Part shown: piece by piece, positions 15,067 to 23,448 of the stretch | Layout: each line of letters starts with the position of its first letter | How positions within the stretch are numbered: the first letter of the stretch is position 1 | Assembly: GCA_943331005.2 (NCBI GenBank) | Contig: CALQJX020000035.1 | Location: 1 to 25,512 of the forward strand | DNA length: 25,512 nt | Direction of reading: 5' to 3' | From: Bordetella parapertussis | GTDB lineage: Bacteria > Bacteroidota > Bacteroidia > Chitinophagales > Chitinophagaceae | Program-made: the position numbers and the translations under genes | Notes under the pieces: model-generated | The model's input: the letters and a program-made list of their open reading frames with translations, nothing else | Databases searched by the model: none | Told to the model about the DNA's origin: nothing

Positions 15067-17217
15067 TTAATATTTAACGTCCATCTCGTTGATGATGTTC
15101 TTAGCACCACCCAGTTTGTCTATGAGGAACAGAACGAAGCGGATATCGCAAACGATGGTCCTTTTATATTTCTTATCGAAAGCTATATCGCCGCTCATTG
15201 CTTCCCAGTTGCCGTCGAACGCGGTACCGATCAGTTCGCCTTTTGCGTTCATAACAGGGCTACCGGAGTTGCCGCCTGTGATGTCGTTGTTGGTGATGAA
15301 GCAGGTGTGGAGTGAGCCATCAGCATCTGCATAACGACCGTAGTCTTTATTGTTGTACAGTTTGATGAGGTCCTGAGGAACGTCGAATTCGTCGTCGTTT
15401 GGTTTGTATTTAGCAATGAGGCCATCGAGGGTAGTGAAGTAGTTGTACTCAATACCGTCAACTTTTTCATAGCTTTTTACAGTGCCGTAAGTGATACGCA
15501 TTGTAGAGTTTGCATCAGGATACAGTTTTTTGCCTTTCTGCATCTGCATCAGCTGGTTTACGTATTCCCTTGCGAGGTCGGCTTTGTTGTTGTTGAAAGA
15601 TTCAACTTTGCCCTGATAGTTCTTGCTGTAGTTTGAAATGAAGCTCATAGCATATTTCATAGCTGCATCGCTCTTCAGTTTTGCGAAAGAAGGCGCTTTC
15701 AGGAATGCGTTGAATTTGTTGCTGTCTGTAAGGAAGGTGTTTGCGTAAACTGTAGTAGTGTAGCTTACGTATGGCGTCTTGCTCTTGCCATCGGCACCTG
15801 AAAGGATAGATGAGTAGATAGCTGGGTGCTGTTTCTTTGGTACGTTGAGATAGTACAAACGGGTCATTTCAGCGAACAGTTCTTTGTCGGTACTTGCTTC
15901 GTAGTCTTTTACAGTAGCACGGTAAGCACCCTGAGCTATGTTCACATATTTCTTCAGCGTATCTTCTTCCAGTTTGCCATTGTGCCTTTCGTAAGCATCA
16001 TAAAGCGGCTTGAGGCCTGCAGCCATGCGGGTAAGTGCAGGTGCGCGGAAACCTTCGCTATAGTAAACAGCATGCTTGGCGTAGGGAGTGTATTCGGTAT
16101 AGATCTTAGCGAATTCGCCCATAAGACCTGCATCTTTACCATTTTTTTTCTGCCAGTTCACAAATTTATCTTCAGCAACTTTCTTCTGGTTTACAACGTC
16201 GAGGCGTTTCAGCTGTTCTGTCTGGCCGATGAAGTATTTCCAGTAGTTGGCAATGCGAGAGTAAGAAGAAGTGAGCTGCAGATAAACGCTTTTGTTCTTG
16301 TCCATGTGACGCTTCATGATAGCGAGACGGAGGTCGCGGCAATCTACTATAGATGGGTTCACTACATTTACAGCGAGGTCAACACCATAAGAAACTTCGT
16401 AGCGGTTGGTACGGCCGGGGTAACCCATGATCATTGAGAAGTCACCTTCGTTCACACCTTTTGCAGAAACAGGAAGGTATTTCTTAGGACGGAAAGGAAC
16501 GTTTGTAGCGCTATATGGTTTAGGCTGATTGTTTTCATCGGCATAAACACGGAACATAGAGAAGTCTGAAGTGTGACGAGGCCACATCCAGTTGTCGGTA
16601 TCGCCACCGAATTTACCCAGAGATTTTGGTGGAGTGCCTACCAGACGAACGTCGGTATACATCTTGTATATAAGCAGGAAGAACTGGTTGCCGTTGAAGT
16701 AGGACTTAACGTTGGCAACATATTTGCCACCGTTTGTAGACCTTTCTTCGATCTTTTTGGCAATTGCCTGCAGTTTTTTGTTGTAGTCGTCGCCTTTTGC
16801 GTTGCCTAATGCTTCTGTAACTTCCTCAGTTACATCTTCCATGCGCTGCAGGAAAAGAGCAGTAACACCTTTGGCAGGCAGTTCCTGATCCATGTCTTTT
16901 GCCCAGAAACCGTTGTCGAGCAGGTTGCGGTCTACAGTACTGAGGGTAGCGATGGCATCATAACCACAGTGGTGGTTGGTGAGCAACAGACCCTTGTCGG
17001 AGATCATTTCTGCAGTGCAGCCACCGCCGAACTGGAGAATTGCATCCTTCAGGCTGCTGTTGTTGATGTTGTAAAGGTCGTCCTTGGTGAGGCGAAGGCC
17101 GAGACGTTGCATTTCTTCGTAGTTCTTACCGATGAGCATTGGAATCCACATGCCCTCGTCTGCTCTTGCGCCCTGCAGCGTAACTAATGCTGCAAATAGA
17201 AGGAAAATTTTCTTCAT
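15067..17217 (-). CDS. S46-family dipeptidyl-peptidase (DPP7-like)
   Basis: A secreted serine exopeptidase of family S46, which removes dipeptides from peptide N-termini in the periplasm and feeds amino-acid use. Signal peptide MKKIFLLFAALVTLQGARA, then DEGMWIPMLI as in the family. Catalytic triad regions: His in LLLTNHHCGYDA (about residue 82), Asp in DNWMWPRHTSDFSMFRVY (about 215-230) and Ser in TGGNSGSPV (about 640). The residue 18 positions after the Ser is Gly within AFDGNWEAMSGD, as in DPP7 (hydrophobic P1); DPP11 has Arg there. Thus DPP7-like specificity is inferred. I choose ATG 17217 (716 residues): a GTG seven codons upstream lies within the promoter box. Confidence 0.92.
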   Translation of the reverse strand: MKKIFLLFAALVTLQGARADEGMWIPMLIGKNYEEMQRLGLRLTKDDLYNINNSSLKDAILQFGGGCTAEMISDKGLLLTNHHCGYDAIATLSTVDRNLLDNGFWAKDMDQELPAKGVTALFLQRMEDVTEEVTEALGNAKGDDYNKKLQAIAKKIEERSTNGGKYVANVKSYFNGNQFFLLIYKMYTDVRLVGTPPKSLGKFGGDTDNWMWPRHTSDFSMFRVYADENNQPKPYSATNVPFRPKKYLPVSAKGVNEGDFSMIMGYPGRTNRYEVSYGVDLAVNVVNPSIVDCRDLRLAIMKRHMDKNKSVYLQLTSSYSRIANYWKYFIGQTEQLKRLDVVNQKKVAEDKFVNWQKKNGKDAGLMGEFAKIYTEYTPYAKHAVYYSEGFRAPALTRMAAGLKPLYDAYERHNGKLEEDTLKKYVNIAQGAYRATVKDYEASTDKELFAEMTRLYYLNVPKKQHPAIYSSILSGADGKSKTPYVSYTTTVYANTFLTDSNKFNAFLKAPSFAKLKSDAAMKYAMSFISNYSKNYQGKVESFNNNKADLAREYVNQLMQMQKGKKLYPDANSTMRITYGTVKSYEKVDGIEYNYFTTLDGLIAKYKPNDDEFDVPQDLIKLYNNKDYGRYADADGSLHTCFITNNDITGGNSGSPVMNAKGELIGTAFDGNWEAMSGDIAFDKKYKRTIVCDIRFVLFLIDKLGGAKNIINEMDVKY

Positions 17218-17237
17218 TAAATTTTTGTTTAAGACCA

Positions 17238-17245
17238 CAAAAGTA
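17238..17245 (-). promoter_or_regulatory. Promoter -7 box of the S46 peptidase gene
   Basis: The minus strand reads TACTTTTG, a full TAnnTTTG match, 20 bp before the ATG at 17217. It overlaps the alternative GTG codon at 17238, which argues against that upstream start. No clear -33 element. Confidence 0.5.
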
Positions 17246-17338
17246 ATCAGGTAAGTTGATATTTTTTATGACTAAGAATGGTTTGTGAGTAACAGGGGTA
17301 TAATGAGTGCCACGAATGGATTTGATAGCCAATTTATA

Positions 17339-17370
17339 CTATAAAAGGAGCCATTTGGCTCCTTTTATAG
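17339..17370. terminator. Terminator hairpin after acs
   Basis: CTATAAAAGGAGCC / GGCTCCTTTTATAG, a 14-bp perfect stem with loop ATTT. The A/T-rich base gives a U-rich arm on either strand. It is 26 bp past the acs stop codon. Confidence 0.85.
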
Positions 17371-17395
17371 CGACGAATGTGAAATATGTAAAATA

Positions 17396-19309
17396 TTATA
17401 GCTTGTTTTTAATGATCTCTTCTACTACGGAAGGATCGAGCAGGGTAGAGGTGTCGCCGATACTATCGAGCTCATTTTCTGCAATTTTCCGGAGAATACG
17501 ACGCATGATCTTGCCGCTACGGGTCTTGGGCAGGCCGGTAACGAACTGTATCTTATCGGGTTTGGCAATGGGGCCAATGATGCGGCTAACGGTCTGGATA
17601 ATATCCTGACGGCTTAGTTGTTCATCGCCATGACTGTTATTATAAACCACAAAGGCATAGATACCCTGACCTTTGATATCGTGCGGATAACCTACCACTG
17701 CACTTTCTATAACACCCGAGTGCATATTCATAGCGTTTTCTACTTCGGCAGTGCCTATGCGGTGGCCGCTTACATTCAGTACGTCGTCTACACGGCCGGT
17801 AATACGGTAGTTGCCATTCTCATCGCGGTAGCAGCCATCGCCGGTGAAATAAAGACCCGGATAGGTAGCGAAGTAGTTGGTACGGCAACGTTCGTGGTCG
17901 CCGTAGGTGGTGCGGATAATAGATGGCCACGGATGCCTGATGCACAGGTTGCCGCTGACGTTGTTGCCCAGGATCTCCTGTCCGTTCTCATCTACCAGCA
18001 TGGGGTCTACACCGGGTAGTGGCAGGGTGGCATAGGATGGTTTGGAAGGAGTGACTCCTGCCAGATTCGATATCATGATGCCTCCGGTTTCGGTTTGCCA
18101 CCAGGTATCTACTACCGGACATTTGCCTTTACCTATATTCTCATTGAACCAATGCCAAGCTTCTTCGTTGATGGGTTCGCCAACAGAGCCCAGTACCTTC
18201 AGGCTGCTGAGGTCGTGCCTGTTTACCGGACCCAGACCATAACCCATGAGCGAACGGATAGCTGTAGGTGCTGTATAGAGGATGTTGACCCTGTACTTAT
18301 CTACAATATCCCAGAACCGGCCGGCATCGGGCCAGGTAGGTATACCTTCAAACATAAGTGTGGTGGCTCCTGCGCTGAGCGGGCCATACAGTATGTAACT
18401 ATGGCCGGTGATCCAGCCTATGTCGGCGGTGCAGAAATGAATATCGCCCGGCTGATACTGGAATACATTGACGAAGGAATAGGTAGTATATACCATGTAG
18501 CCGGCACAGGAATGTACCACCCCTTTGGGCTTGCCGGTAGAGCCTGATGTATAGAGTATGAACAGCGGGTCTTCTGCGTCCATCTCTTCGGCAGGGCAGT
18601 CGTGTATGCCCAGTGTTTCTACTTTTCTTATTTCATCTTCCCACCACAGGTCGCGCCCCTTTATCATGCTGACCGGTGTATGTGTGCGGGTAAGTACTAC
18701 CACCTTCTTTACAAAAGGGCACTGAACCAGCGCATCGTCTATAACACTCTTCAGTGGTATCTCTTTATTGCCGCGGTAGGCACCATCGCAGGTAATAACT
18801 GTTTGTGCCTGTGCATCCTTTAGCCTGTCTGCAATGCTCTGCGCACTGAAGCCACCAAAGATAACACTATGCACTGCGCCTATGCGGGCACAAGCCAGTA
18901 CGGCAATGGCCAGCTCGGGTACCATGCCCATGTATATGCATACTCGGTCGCCCTTGGAAACGCCATTGTTCTTGAGCACACTGGCAAACTGACCCACCTT
19001 GTGGTGCAGGTCGCGGTAGGTGATAACCCTATGGTGTTCTTCGGGGTCATTGGGTTCCCAGATGATGGCAGGTTTGTTGCCCAGCCTGCCCAGGTGCCTG
19101 TCCAGGCAATTCTCGGTAATATTCAGTTTGGCACCCTTGAACCATTTTATATCCGGTGTGTTGAAATCCCATTCCAGCAATGTGTCCCAACGTTTCCTCC
19201 AGAGAAAAGAAGAGGCAACTGCGCCCCAGTAACCTTCAGGGTCTGTGATACTTTTATCGTAGGCCGCTTTATATTCTTCGTGCGACTTTATCTGATACGG
19301 ATATGACAT
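17396..19309 (-). CDS. acs: Acs, acetyl-CoA synthetase (AMP-forming)
   Basis: Acs activates acetate with ATP and CoA to acetyl-CoA in the cytosol. The 637-residue length and full-length similarity are typical. Motifs: VHSVIFGGFSAQSIADR near residues 146-162, the P-loop-like YTSGSTGKPKG near 254-264, DTWWQTETGG near 403-412, the hinge/adenylate motif YFTGDGCYRDENGNYRITGRVDD near 490-512, and the C-terminal PKTRSGKIMRR with Lys600, the lysine acetylated for control in this family. The ATG at 19309 matches the expected N-terminus (YPYQIKSHEEYKAAYDKSI). Single-gene unit ended by a strong terminator. Confidence 0.96.
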   Translation of the reverse strand: MSYPYQIKSHEEYKAAYDKSITDPEGYWGAVASSFLWRKRWDTLLEWDFNTPDIKWFKGAKLNITENCLDRHLGRLGNKPAIIWEPNDPEEHHRVITYRDLHHKVGQFASVLKNNGVSKGDRVCIYMGMVPELAIAVLACARIGAVHSVIFGGFSAQSIADRLKDAQAQTVITCDGAYRGNKEIPLKSVIDDALVQCPFVKKVVVLTRTHTPVSMIKGRDLWWEDEIRKVETLGIHDCPAEEMDAEDPLFILYTSGSTGKPKGVVHSCAGYMVYTTYSFVNVFQYQPGDIHFCTADIGWITGHSYILYGPLSAGATTLMFEGIPTWPDAGRFWDIVDKYRVNILYTAPTAIRSLMGYGLGPVNRHDLSSLKVLGSVGEPINEEAWHWFNENIGKGKCPVVDTWWQTETGGIMISNLAGVTPSKPSYATLPLPGVDPMLVDENGQEILGNNVSGNLCIRHPWPSIIRTTYGDHERCRTNYFATYPGLYFTGDGCYRDENGNYRITGRVDDVLNVSGHRIGTAEVENAMNMHSGVIESAVVGYPHDIKGQGIYAFVVYNNSHGDEQLSRQDIIQTVSRIIGPIAKPDKIQFVTGLPKTRSGKIMRRILRKIAENELDSIGDTSTLLDPSVVEEIIKNKL

Positions 19310-19358
19310 AAGACAAGTTTTTGATCTCGGTTTTCGTGATACATAGTTACTTATAATT

Positions 19359-19880
19359 TTACCTTCCGGATAGCACAGATTTCCTGATTTCCTCCATTTC
19401 TGTATCAGTAAAGTCTACAAGACCCACGTACATGATACCTGTCTTGATGCTTACTTCGTTTTTTACCACAAACAAAAGTTTGTTGGCCACCACCGCTGCA
19501 ATTTGCGGATGCAGCGGATTGCCGGTGCCTGCAGCCAGATCCTTGGTGCCAACGGAATCGAAGGTGAGGCAGAGCTCGTTGTATACACCGTTCTTATTGG
19601 GGGTTTGTACCAGTTTTGCATCTGTGATATGTGTAACTCCTGCAAATGGGGTGGGAGCGAGTGTATACCTATCTTCTGACCGGTATTTGTGCATCCTTAT
19701 ACCTTCTTTGCCATCTGCCAGGTAGTAAAAGCCGGTAGGCATGTAGGTGGTATCTGTAGTCTGTGTTTCAGCAGGGGTGTTGGTTGCAGCAGCACTGTCA
19801 TCCGGTACTGTATTGCCGGAGCAACCTATAGAAAGGACCGAAGCTGCAACCAGCGCATACATAGCAATGCGTAAAGACAT
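19359..19880 (-). CDS. Lipoprotein with SecD P1-head-like domain
   Basis: A 173-residue predicted lipoprotein: signal peptide with lipobox LSIGC (Cys20), then a Ser/Thr/Ala/Pro-rich linker of about 25 residues. The C-terminal part (about residues 45-172) resembles the periplasmic P1 head subdomain of SecD: LCLTFDSVGTKDLA, KLLFVVKNEVSIKTGIMYV and FTDTEMEEIRKSVLSG match the SecD order L.FD..G...A, L.IVLDG.V..AP and FT.EEA..LA..L.SG. No transmembrane channel part is present, so it is not a translocase subunit itself. Function unknown. The domain match is by eye and moderately sure. Confidence 0.65.
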   Translation of the reverse strand: MSLRIAMYALVAASVLSIGCSGNTVPDDSAAATNTPAETQTTDTTYMPTGFYYLADGKEGIRMHKYRSEDRYTLAPTPFAGVTHITDAKLVQTPNKNGVYNELCLTFDSVGTKDLAAGTGNPLHPQIAAVVANKLLFVVKNEVSIKTGIMYVGLVDFTDTEMEEIRKSVLSGR

Positions 19881-20019
19881 AATACCTTTTGTTTAGTGCA
19901 GTAAGGTAATCAAAAAGCGAGGAGCAGGGTTTTACATTGTTGCATTTGGCTGGTATATCTTTTCACTGCAAAGTATTGTTGCTTCTTCTGTATATATTTA
20001 CCACCTAAAATTTATTCTA

Positions 20020-20616
20020 TTGCGCAAATTACTATCAGCCCTATTGTTACTGTCGGGATCTACGACATTTGCCGGAGACAAAGAGCCGTATATTGACAAG
20101 GGCACTTTTACTGCCGGTGTTGGCTATGGTTTTCCAAATATGAACGGATGGAGTAATTCTCCTGTTTCTATTGGTGCTATTATTGTTGCCGGAGATTATC
20201 AATTATCTAAACGGTTCAATATAGGGCTACAGTACAATTATAACTACACAGAAAGCGGGATGCGCAATTACTTTTCTACTATAGATAAGGCGACCATACA
20301 ATACTTTAATAATGAACGCTGGAATACATTTTCTGTAAATTCAGCGTACTGTTACCTGAACAGAGGAAAGCTATGTCTGGGATCAGGATTGGGCTTGGGT
20401 ATGGGTTTGGCAAATGGACATAGTGGCAGAAATACAGTAAAAGATCCCTCCATTAAGGAATATAATTATACATATTCTGTATTCTACATTATGCTGCGCC
20501 TTATAGATGTGCAGGTGAAAATAAAAGACAATCTGAGTGCGACCGGCTGTTTGGGTTTTGGTAGTGATGGTCTGGTTACTGCCGGGGTGCAATATACTTT
20601 CAGGCGCAGGAACTAG
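20020..20616 (+). CDS. Outer-membrane beta-barrel-like protein, paralog 1
   Basis: A 198-residue protein with a signal peptide (cleavage likely after FAG, about residue 19) followed by alternating hydrophobic/polar strands rich in Gly and Tyr (GVGYGFPN, FNIGLQYNYNYT, LCLGSGLGLGMG, GVQYTFRRR at the end), as in small outer-membrane barrels. Two cysteines (AYCYLNRGKLCLG) are conserved with its neighbour. The start is TTG at 20020, matching the paralog's signal peptide register; no ATG lies upstream in frame nearby. It is followed after 129 bp by a clear paralog. No specific function can be named. Confidence 0.75.
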   Translation: MRKLLSALLLLSGSTTFAGDKEPYIDKGTFTAGVGYGFPNMNGWSNSPVSIGAIIVAGDYQLSKRFNIGLQYNYNYTESGMRNYFSTIDKATIQYFNNERWNTFSVNSAYCYLNRGKLCLGSGLGLGMGLANGHSGRNTVKDPSIKEYNYTYSVFYIMLRLIDVQVKIKDNLSATGCLGFGSDGLVTAGVQYTFRRRN

Positions 20617-20745
20617 CTTTTAGCCGGCGCATAGGCTCATTATTTATTTTACACGCTAATTGCCGGGAACGTAGAGATTGCTAACAGTGCTACTGTGTGC
20701 TGTCTGCGGGTTCTGTAACTATTTACGATTTTTAAAAAAATACAC

Positions 20746-21336
20746 ATGAAATATATATGCTCAGGTCTGTTATTGCTTTCTGTCTTCACAACATTTGCCG
20801 GAGACAAAGAGCCGTTTATAGAAAAGGGTACACATACAGTAGGTATTGCTTACGGTTTCCCCAATGTGATAGGCGAAAAGGATCCTCGTGTTTCTATTGG
20901 TTCGGTGATAGTTACTGCAGACCGACAGTTGTCTAAACGGTTCAATATAGGTTTGCAGTACAACTTCAATTATACCGATGGCGGTGTTCGTAGTCGTACT
21001 GTGTCAAACAATGTTTCATATCAGAGCCAGAGTAAGTCGTTTTTACACAGAGTATCTTTTAATTCTGAATATTGTTTTATAAACAAAGGAAGGGTTTGTT
21101 TAGGGTCTGGCTTAGGAGTGGCTGCAGGTGTTCAGAAAACGTATTACAACTACAGTAATCTTCAGAATATAGTCTTAAAGGATGGTAATTATGCGCTCTT
21201 AGAAATTGCTTTTATGTTGCGCCTTGTAGATGTGCAGGTGAAACTAAAAGACAATCTGAGTGTGACCGGTTGCCTGGGTTATGGCTATGATGGTCTGGTG
21301 ACCGCCGGGGTGCAGTATACTTTCAAGAGGAAATAA
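20746..21336 (+). CDS. Outer-membrane beta-barrel-like protein, paralog 2
   Basis: A 196-residue secreted protein paralogous to its left neighbour over the full length. Shared blocks are TTFAGDKEP, KGT.T.G..YGFPN, LSKRFNIGLQYN.NYT, the Cys pair in YCFINKGRVCLGSG, and LRL.DVQVK.KDNLS.TGCLG.G.DGLVTAGVQYTF. The nucleotide sequence is nearly identical in stretches (ACATTTGCCGGAGACAAAGA in both), so the duplication is fairly recent. The middle region has diverged most. It starts at ATG 20746. Probably an outer-membrane barrel or periplasmic beta protein; function unknown. Confidence 0.75.
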   Translation: MKYICSGLLLLSVFTTFAGDKEPFIEKGTHTVGIAYGFPNVIGEKDPRVSIGSVIVTADRQLSKRFNIGLQYNFNYTDGGVRSRTVSNNVSYQSQSKSFLHRVSFNSEYCFINKGRVCLGSGLGVAAGVQKTYYNYSNLQNIVLKDGNYALLEIAFMLRLVDVQVKLKDNLSVTGCLGYGYDGLVTAGVQYTFKRK

Positions 21337-21744
21337 TAGCTGTTATTAGCGGGGTAGATTGCCGCTATAATACGTAAAATGGCCTTGTATATAAATTGAG
21401 CCACTTGTTCCCAATAATGTTTGGGGCAAGTGGCTTAGTGTTTTGATGCCAATGTTTGTAAATATGTCGGTATCGTGTGGTTGATTCATAAATCTTACCT
21501 TTTGAAGAGACAAGATTCGGTAGAAGTTTTGAGAGGGAGTTGACGGTTGTTGACCGTTGTAGGTGGTTGTCGATTGATATGGTTATTCTCCTGTTTTTGA
21601 TTAATTTTAAAGGGCTTATAAGTGGGATAATATTGCGCTTATAGACCTTGGTTGGTCTAATAAACGAATAATCATAGCGCATATATCTGTGTTATATGCT
21701 ATGCTGGGACGACACAAACACACAACTAATAAACATAAACGACA
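21337..21744. other. 408-bp intergenic stretch, left edge of accessory patch
   Basis: No gene that I can support. It holds one terminator-like hairpin (21400-21434) and, at 21538-21575, a GTTGACGGTTGTTGACCGTTG-like repeat-rich stretch of GTTG units. Base composition becomes A/T-rich here. A 105-codon open frame on the minus strand (21365-21682) has no family resemblance and I do not call it. No TAnnTTTG box was seen before the gene at 21745. Confidence 0.5.
21400..21434. terminator. Terminator-like hairpin after the second barrel gene
   Basis: GCCACTTG / CAAGTGGC forms an 8-bp perfect outer stem, extended by CCCAA / TTGGG. It lies 64 bp past the stop codon of paralog 2. No clean U-run follows on the plus strand, so termination is only likely. 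Confidence 0.45.
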
Positions 21745-23127
21745 ATGGGACTATTTGACTTTTTAAAGAAAAAGGAATTTGAGGAAATCAATCAACTCAA
21801 ATCACAACTTGACAAATACAAGTCAATTATTGACATAGAAGCGGAAATTGAAAATCAAAAAAAGAACTTGGACCAAATAATAAGTTCAAAAAACACTGAC
21901 ATTAAAAATATTGAGACAGATCTCAATACTCTAAATGCAGACTACCAAAGTGCTTTAGAAACATATAAAAAACTTCGCAAAGAAGTAAGTGTTTTTGAAA
22001 GTAAGTTAGACCTAATTGAGTTTGGAATTTATGAACCTGTTTATGACTTTGAAAAATCGGAAGACTATCGAGAAGAACAAAATCATATTATACAGATTCA
22101 AAAGGAAATGATAACTCTCGACACAGCTGCAATTTGTAATACCAATTGGACAGTAGAAGGAAGTGAAGCAAAAGGACGAGCAGTAGTCAAGGTTTATAAA
22201 AAGCTAATGCTTAGAGCATTTAACGGAGAATGTGATGTTTTAATTTCTAAAGTGAAATGGAACAATGTCAATCAAATGAAAGAGAGAATGCAGAAACTAT
22301 TTGATGCAATTAATAAATTAGGTCAAGGATTTCAAGTTTACCTAAATAACCAATATTTAGACTTGAAACGAAAAGAACTAGTTCTTGAATATGAATATCA
22401 ATCAAAAAGACAACAAGAGAAAGAAGAAATGAGAGCAATTCAAGAAGAATTGAGAGAGGAAGAAAAAGCAAAAAGAGAATTTGAACAAGCTCAAAGAGAA
22501 GCAGAAAAAGAAGAAGCTAATTACCAAAAAGCATTGGACAAGGCAAGAAAAGAATATGCAGCATCGATAGGTGAAAAACACGATAAATTACAAGCCCAAA
22601 TCGAAAAATTAGAACAAGAACTTAAAGAAGCTCAAGAGAAAAAAGAAAGAGCATTATCAATGGCTCAACAGACAAAACGTGGACACGTTTATGTTATTTC
22701 AAATATCGGTTCATTTGGTGAAAACGTTTACAAAATTGGTATGACAAGACGACTAGAGCCAGTTGACAGAGTTAAAGAATTAGGTGATGCCTCCGTTCCA
22801 TTTCAATTTGACATTCACGCAATGATTTATTCAGACGAAGCACCGACACTTGAAAATGAGTTGCACAAGGCGTTTACAGACAAGAAAGTGAATATGTTGA
22901 ATTATCGCAAGGAGTTTTTTAATGTAACACTTGACGAAATAGAAAAAAAAGTAAAAGAAATTGGACTGGACGCAGAATTTTCTAGACTACCAGAGGCAAT
23001 GGAATACAGGGAAACATTAGCCATTCTTGAAAAACTTAATTCACAAGTAAAACCAAAGACAATTGACGAAATAATTGCTGAAGAATTCCCAAGCATCCTG
23101 ACGCAGAATGAGAAGCACAGCATATAA
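21745..23127 (+). CDS. DUF4041 / T5orf172-type GIY-YIG protein
   Basis: A 460-residue protein. The N-terminus has MGLFDFLKKKEFEEINQLK and a coiled coil (about 10-85). A DUF4041 region follows (about 90-215, with LDTAAICNTNWTVEGSEAKGRAVVKVYKKLMLRAFNGE), then a long charged coiled coil (about 215-308), and a C-terminal T5orf172/MUG113-type GIY-YIG domain (about 313-400: HVYVISNIGSFGENVYKIGMTRR, ending in YRKEFFNVTLDEI). This architecture is widespread on phages and genomic islands and is thought to bind or cut nucleic acid; its biological role is not established. The gene is strikingly A-rich compared with the rest of the window, which points to transfer. It ends 28 bp before the left repeat copy. 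Confidence 0.85.
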   Translation: MGLFDFLKKKEFEEINQLKSQLDKYKSIIDIEAEIENQKKNLDQIISSKNTDIKNIETDLNTLNADYQSALETYKKLRKEVSVFESKLDLIEFGIYEPVYDFEKSEDYREEQNHIIQIQKEMITLDTAAICNTNWTVEGSEAKGRAVVKVYKKLMLRAFNGECDVLISKVKWNNVNQMKERMQKLFDAINKLGQGFQVYLNNQYLDLKRKELVLEYEYQSKRQQEKEEMRAIQEELREEEKAKREFEQAQREAEKEEANYQKALDKARKEYAASIGEKHDKLQAQIEKLEQELKEAQEKKERALSMAQQTKRGHVYVISNIGSFGENVYKIGMTRRLEPVDRVKELGDASVPFQFDIHAMIYSDEAPTLENELHKAFTDKKVNMLNYRKEFFNVTLDEIEKKVKEIGLDAEFSRLPEAMEYRETLAILEKLNSQVKPKTIDEIIAEEFPSILTQNEKHSI

Positions 23128-23146
23128 CAGCAAATTGGCAATAGGC

Positions 23147-23248
23147 GGGGCCCCAACTAGTCCGCGTTTGAAACGCGGATTTCACGGTCGGGCGTTTGTG
23201 ACGCCCTAAAACAAAAAAGCCTCACATATCTGTGAAGCTTTGGAGCGG
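23147..23248. repeat. Direct repeat copy 1 (palindromes plus tRNA-type terminator)
   Basis: The shared part with copy 2 is 23156-23248 (about 93 nt; I count about six differences). It contains a perfect 9-bp palindrome TCCGCGTTTGAAACGCGGA (23161-23179), a GGGCGT-TTGTG-ACGCCC hairpin (23190-23206), and a terminator-like stem AAAGC.TCACA / TGTGA.GCTTT (23216-23241) followed on the minus strand by TTTTTTGTTTT. Copy 1 also has the palindrome GGGGCCCC just outside (23147-23154). On the minus strand it lies downstream of the J-domain gene and can end its transcript. Confidence 0.85.
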
Positions 23249-23448
23249 GCTGTAAGGGACAACTTTCGAACTATTTTATGGAGGATTTCTTTGCAATAGT
23301 GGCGTTCTAATCTCCTCAACATTTTCAATGTAATAGAACACAATTATGATTTTCGATAATTGATTTATGCGAGCTCTACTTTTTCTATCCAGCTTTTCAT
23401 TAACCTAGGACTTAATGAACATTCGATGTCATATTAGTATAGCTATTT
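23249..23448. other. Intergenic stretch with possible decayed tRNA 3' end
   Basis: Together with repeat copy 1 this is a 321-bp gene-free stretch (23128-23448). Immediately after the repeat, where copy 2 runs into tRNA-Ser, copy 1 has GGGCTGTAAGGGACAACTTTCGAAC (split view: acceptor-like GGGCTGT, then AAGGG, then TTCGAA). This keeps the order acceptor, T-stem, T-loop of a tRNA read backwards, but has about five extra bases and no pairing partner. I read it as a possible tRNA remnant; the rest shows nothing. Confidence 0.35.

Noticed and set aside
15826..16437. 203-codon plus-strand frame
   Set aside because: Antisense to the S46 peptidase; the composition is typical of a shadow frame.
17217..17238. 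GTG at 17238 as start of the S46 peptidase
   Set aside because: It lies in the -7 promoter box, and the ATG at 17217 begins a standard signal peptide.
21365..21682. 105-codon minus-strand frame in the gap before the DUF4041 gene
   Set aside because: No recognisable domain; it spans a hairpin and repeat-rich DNA, and no promoter box is present.
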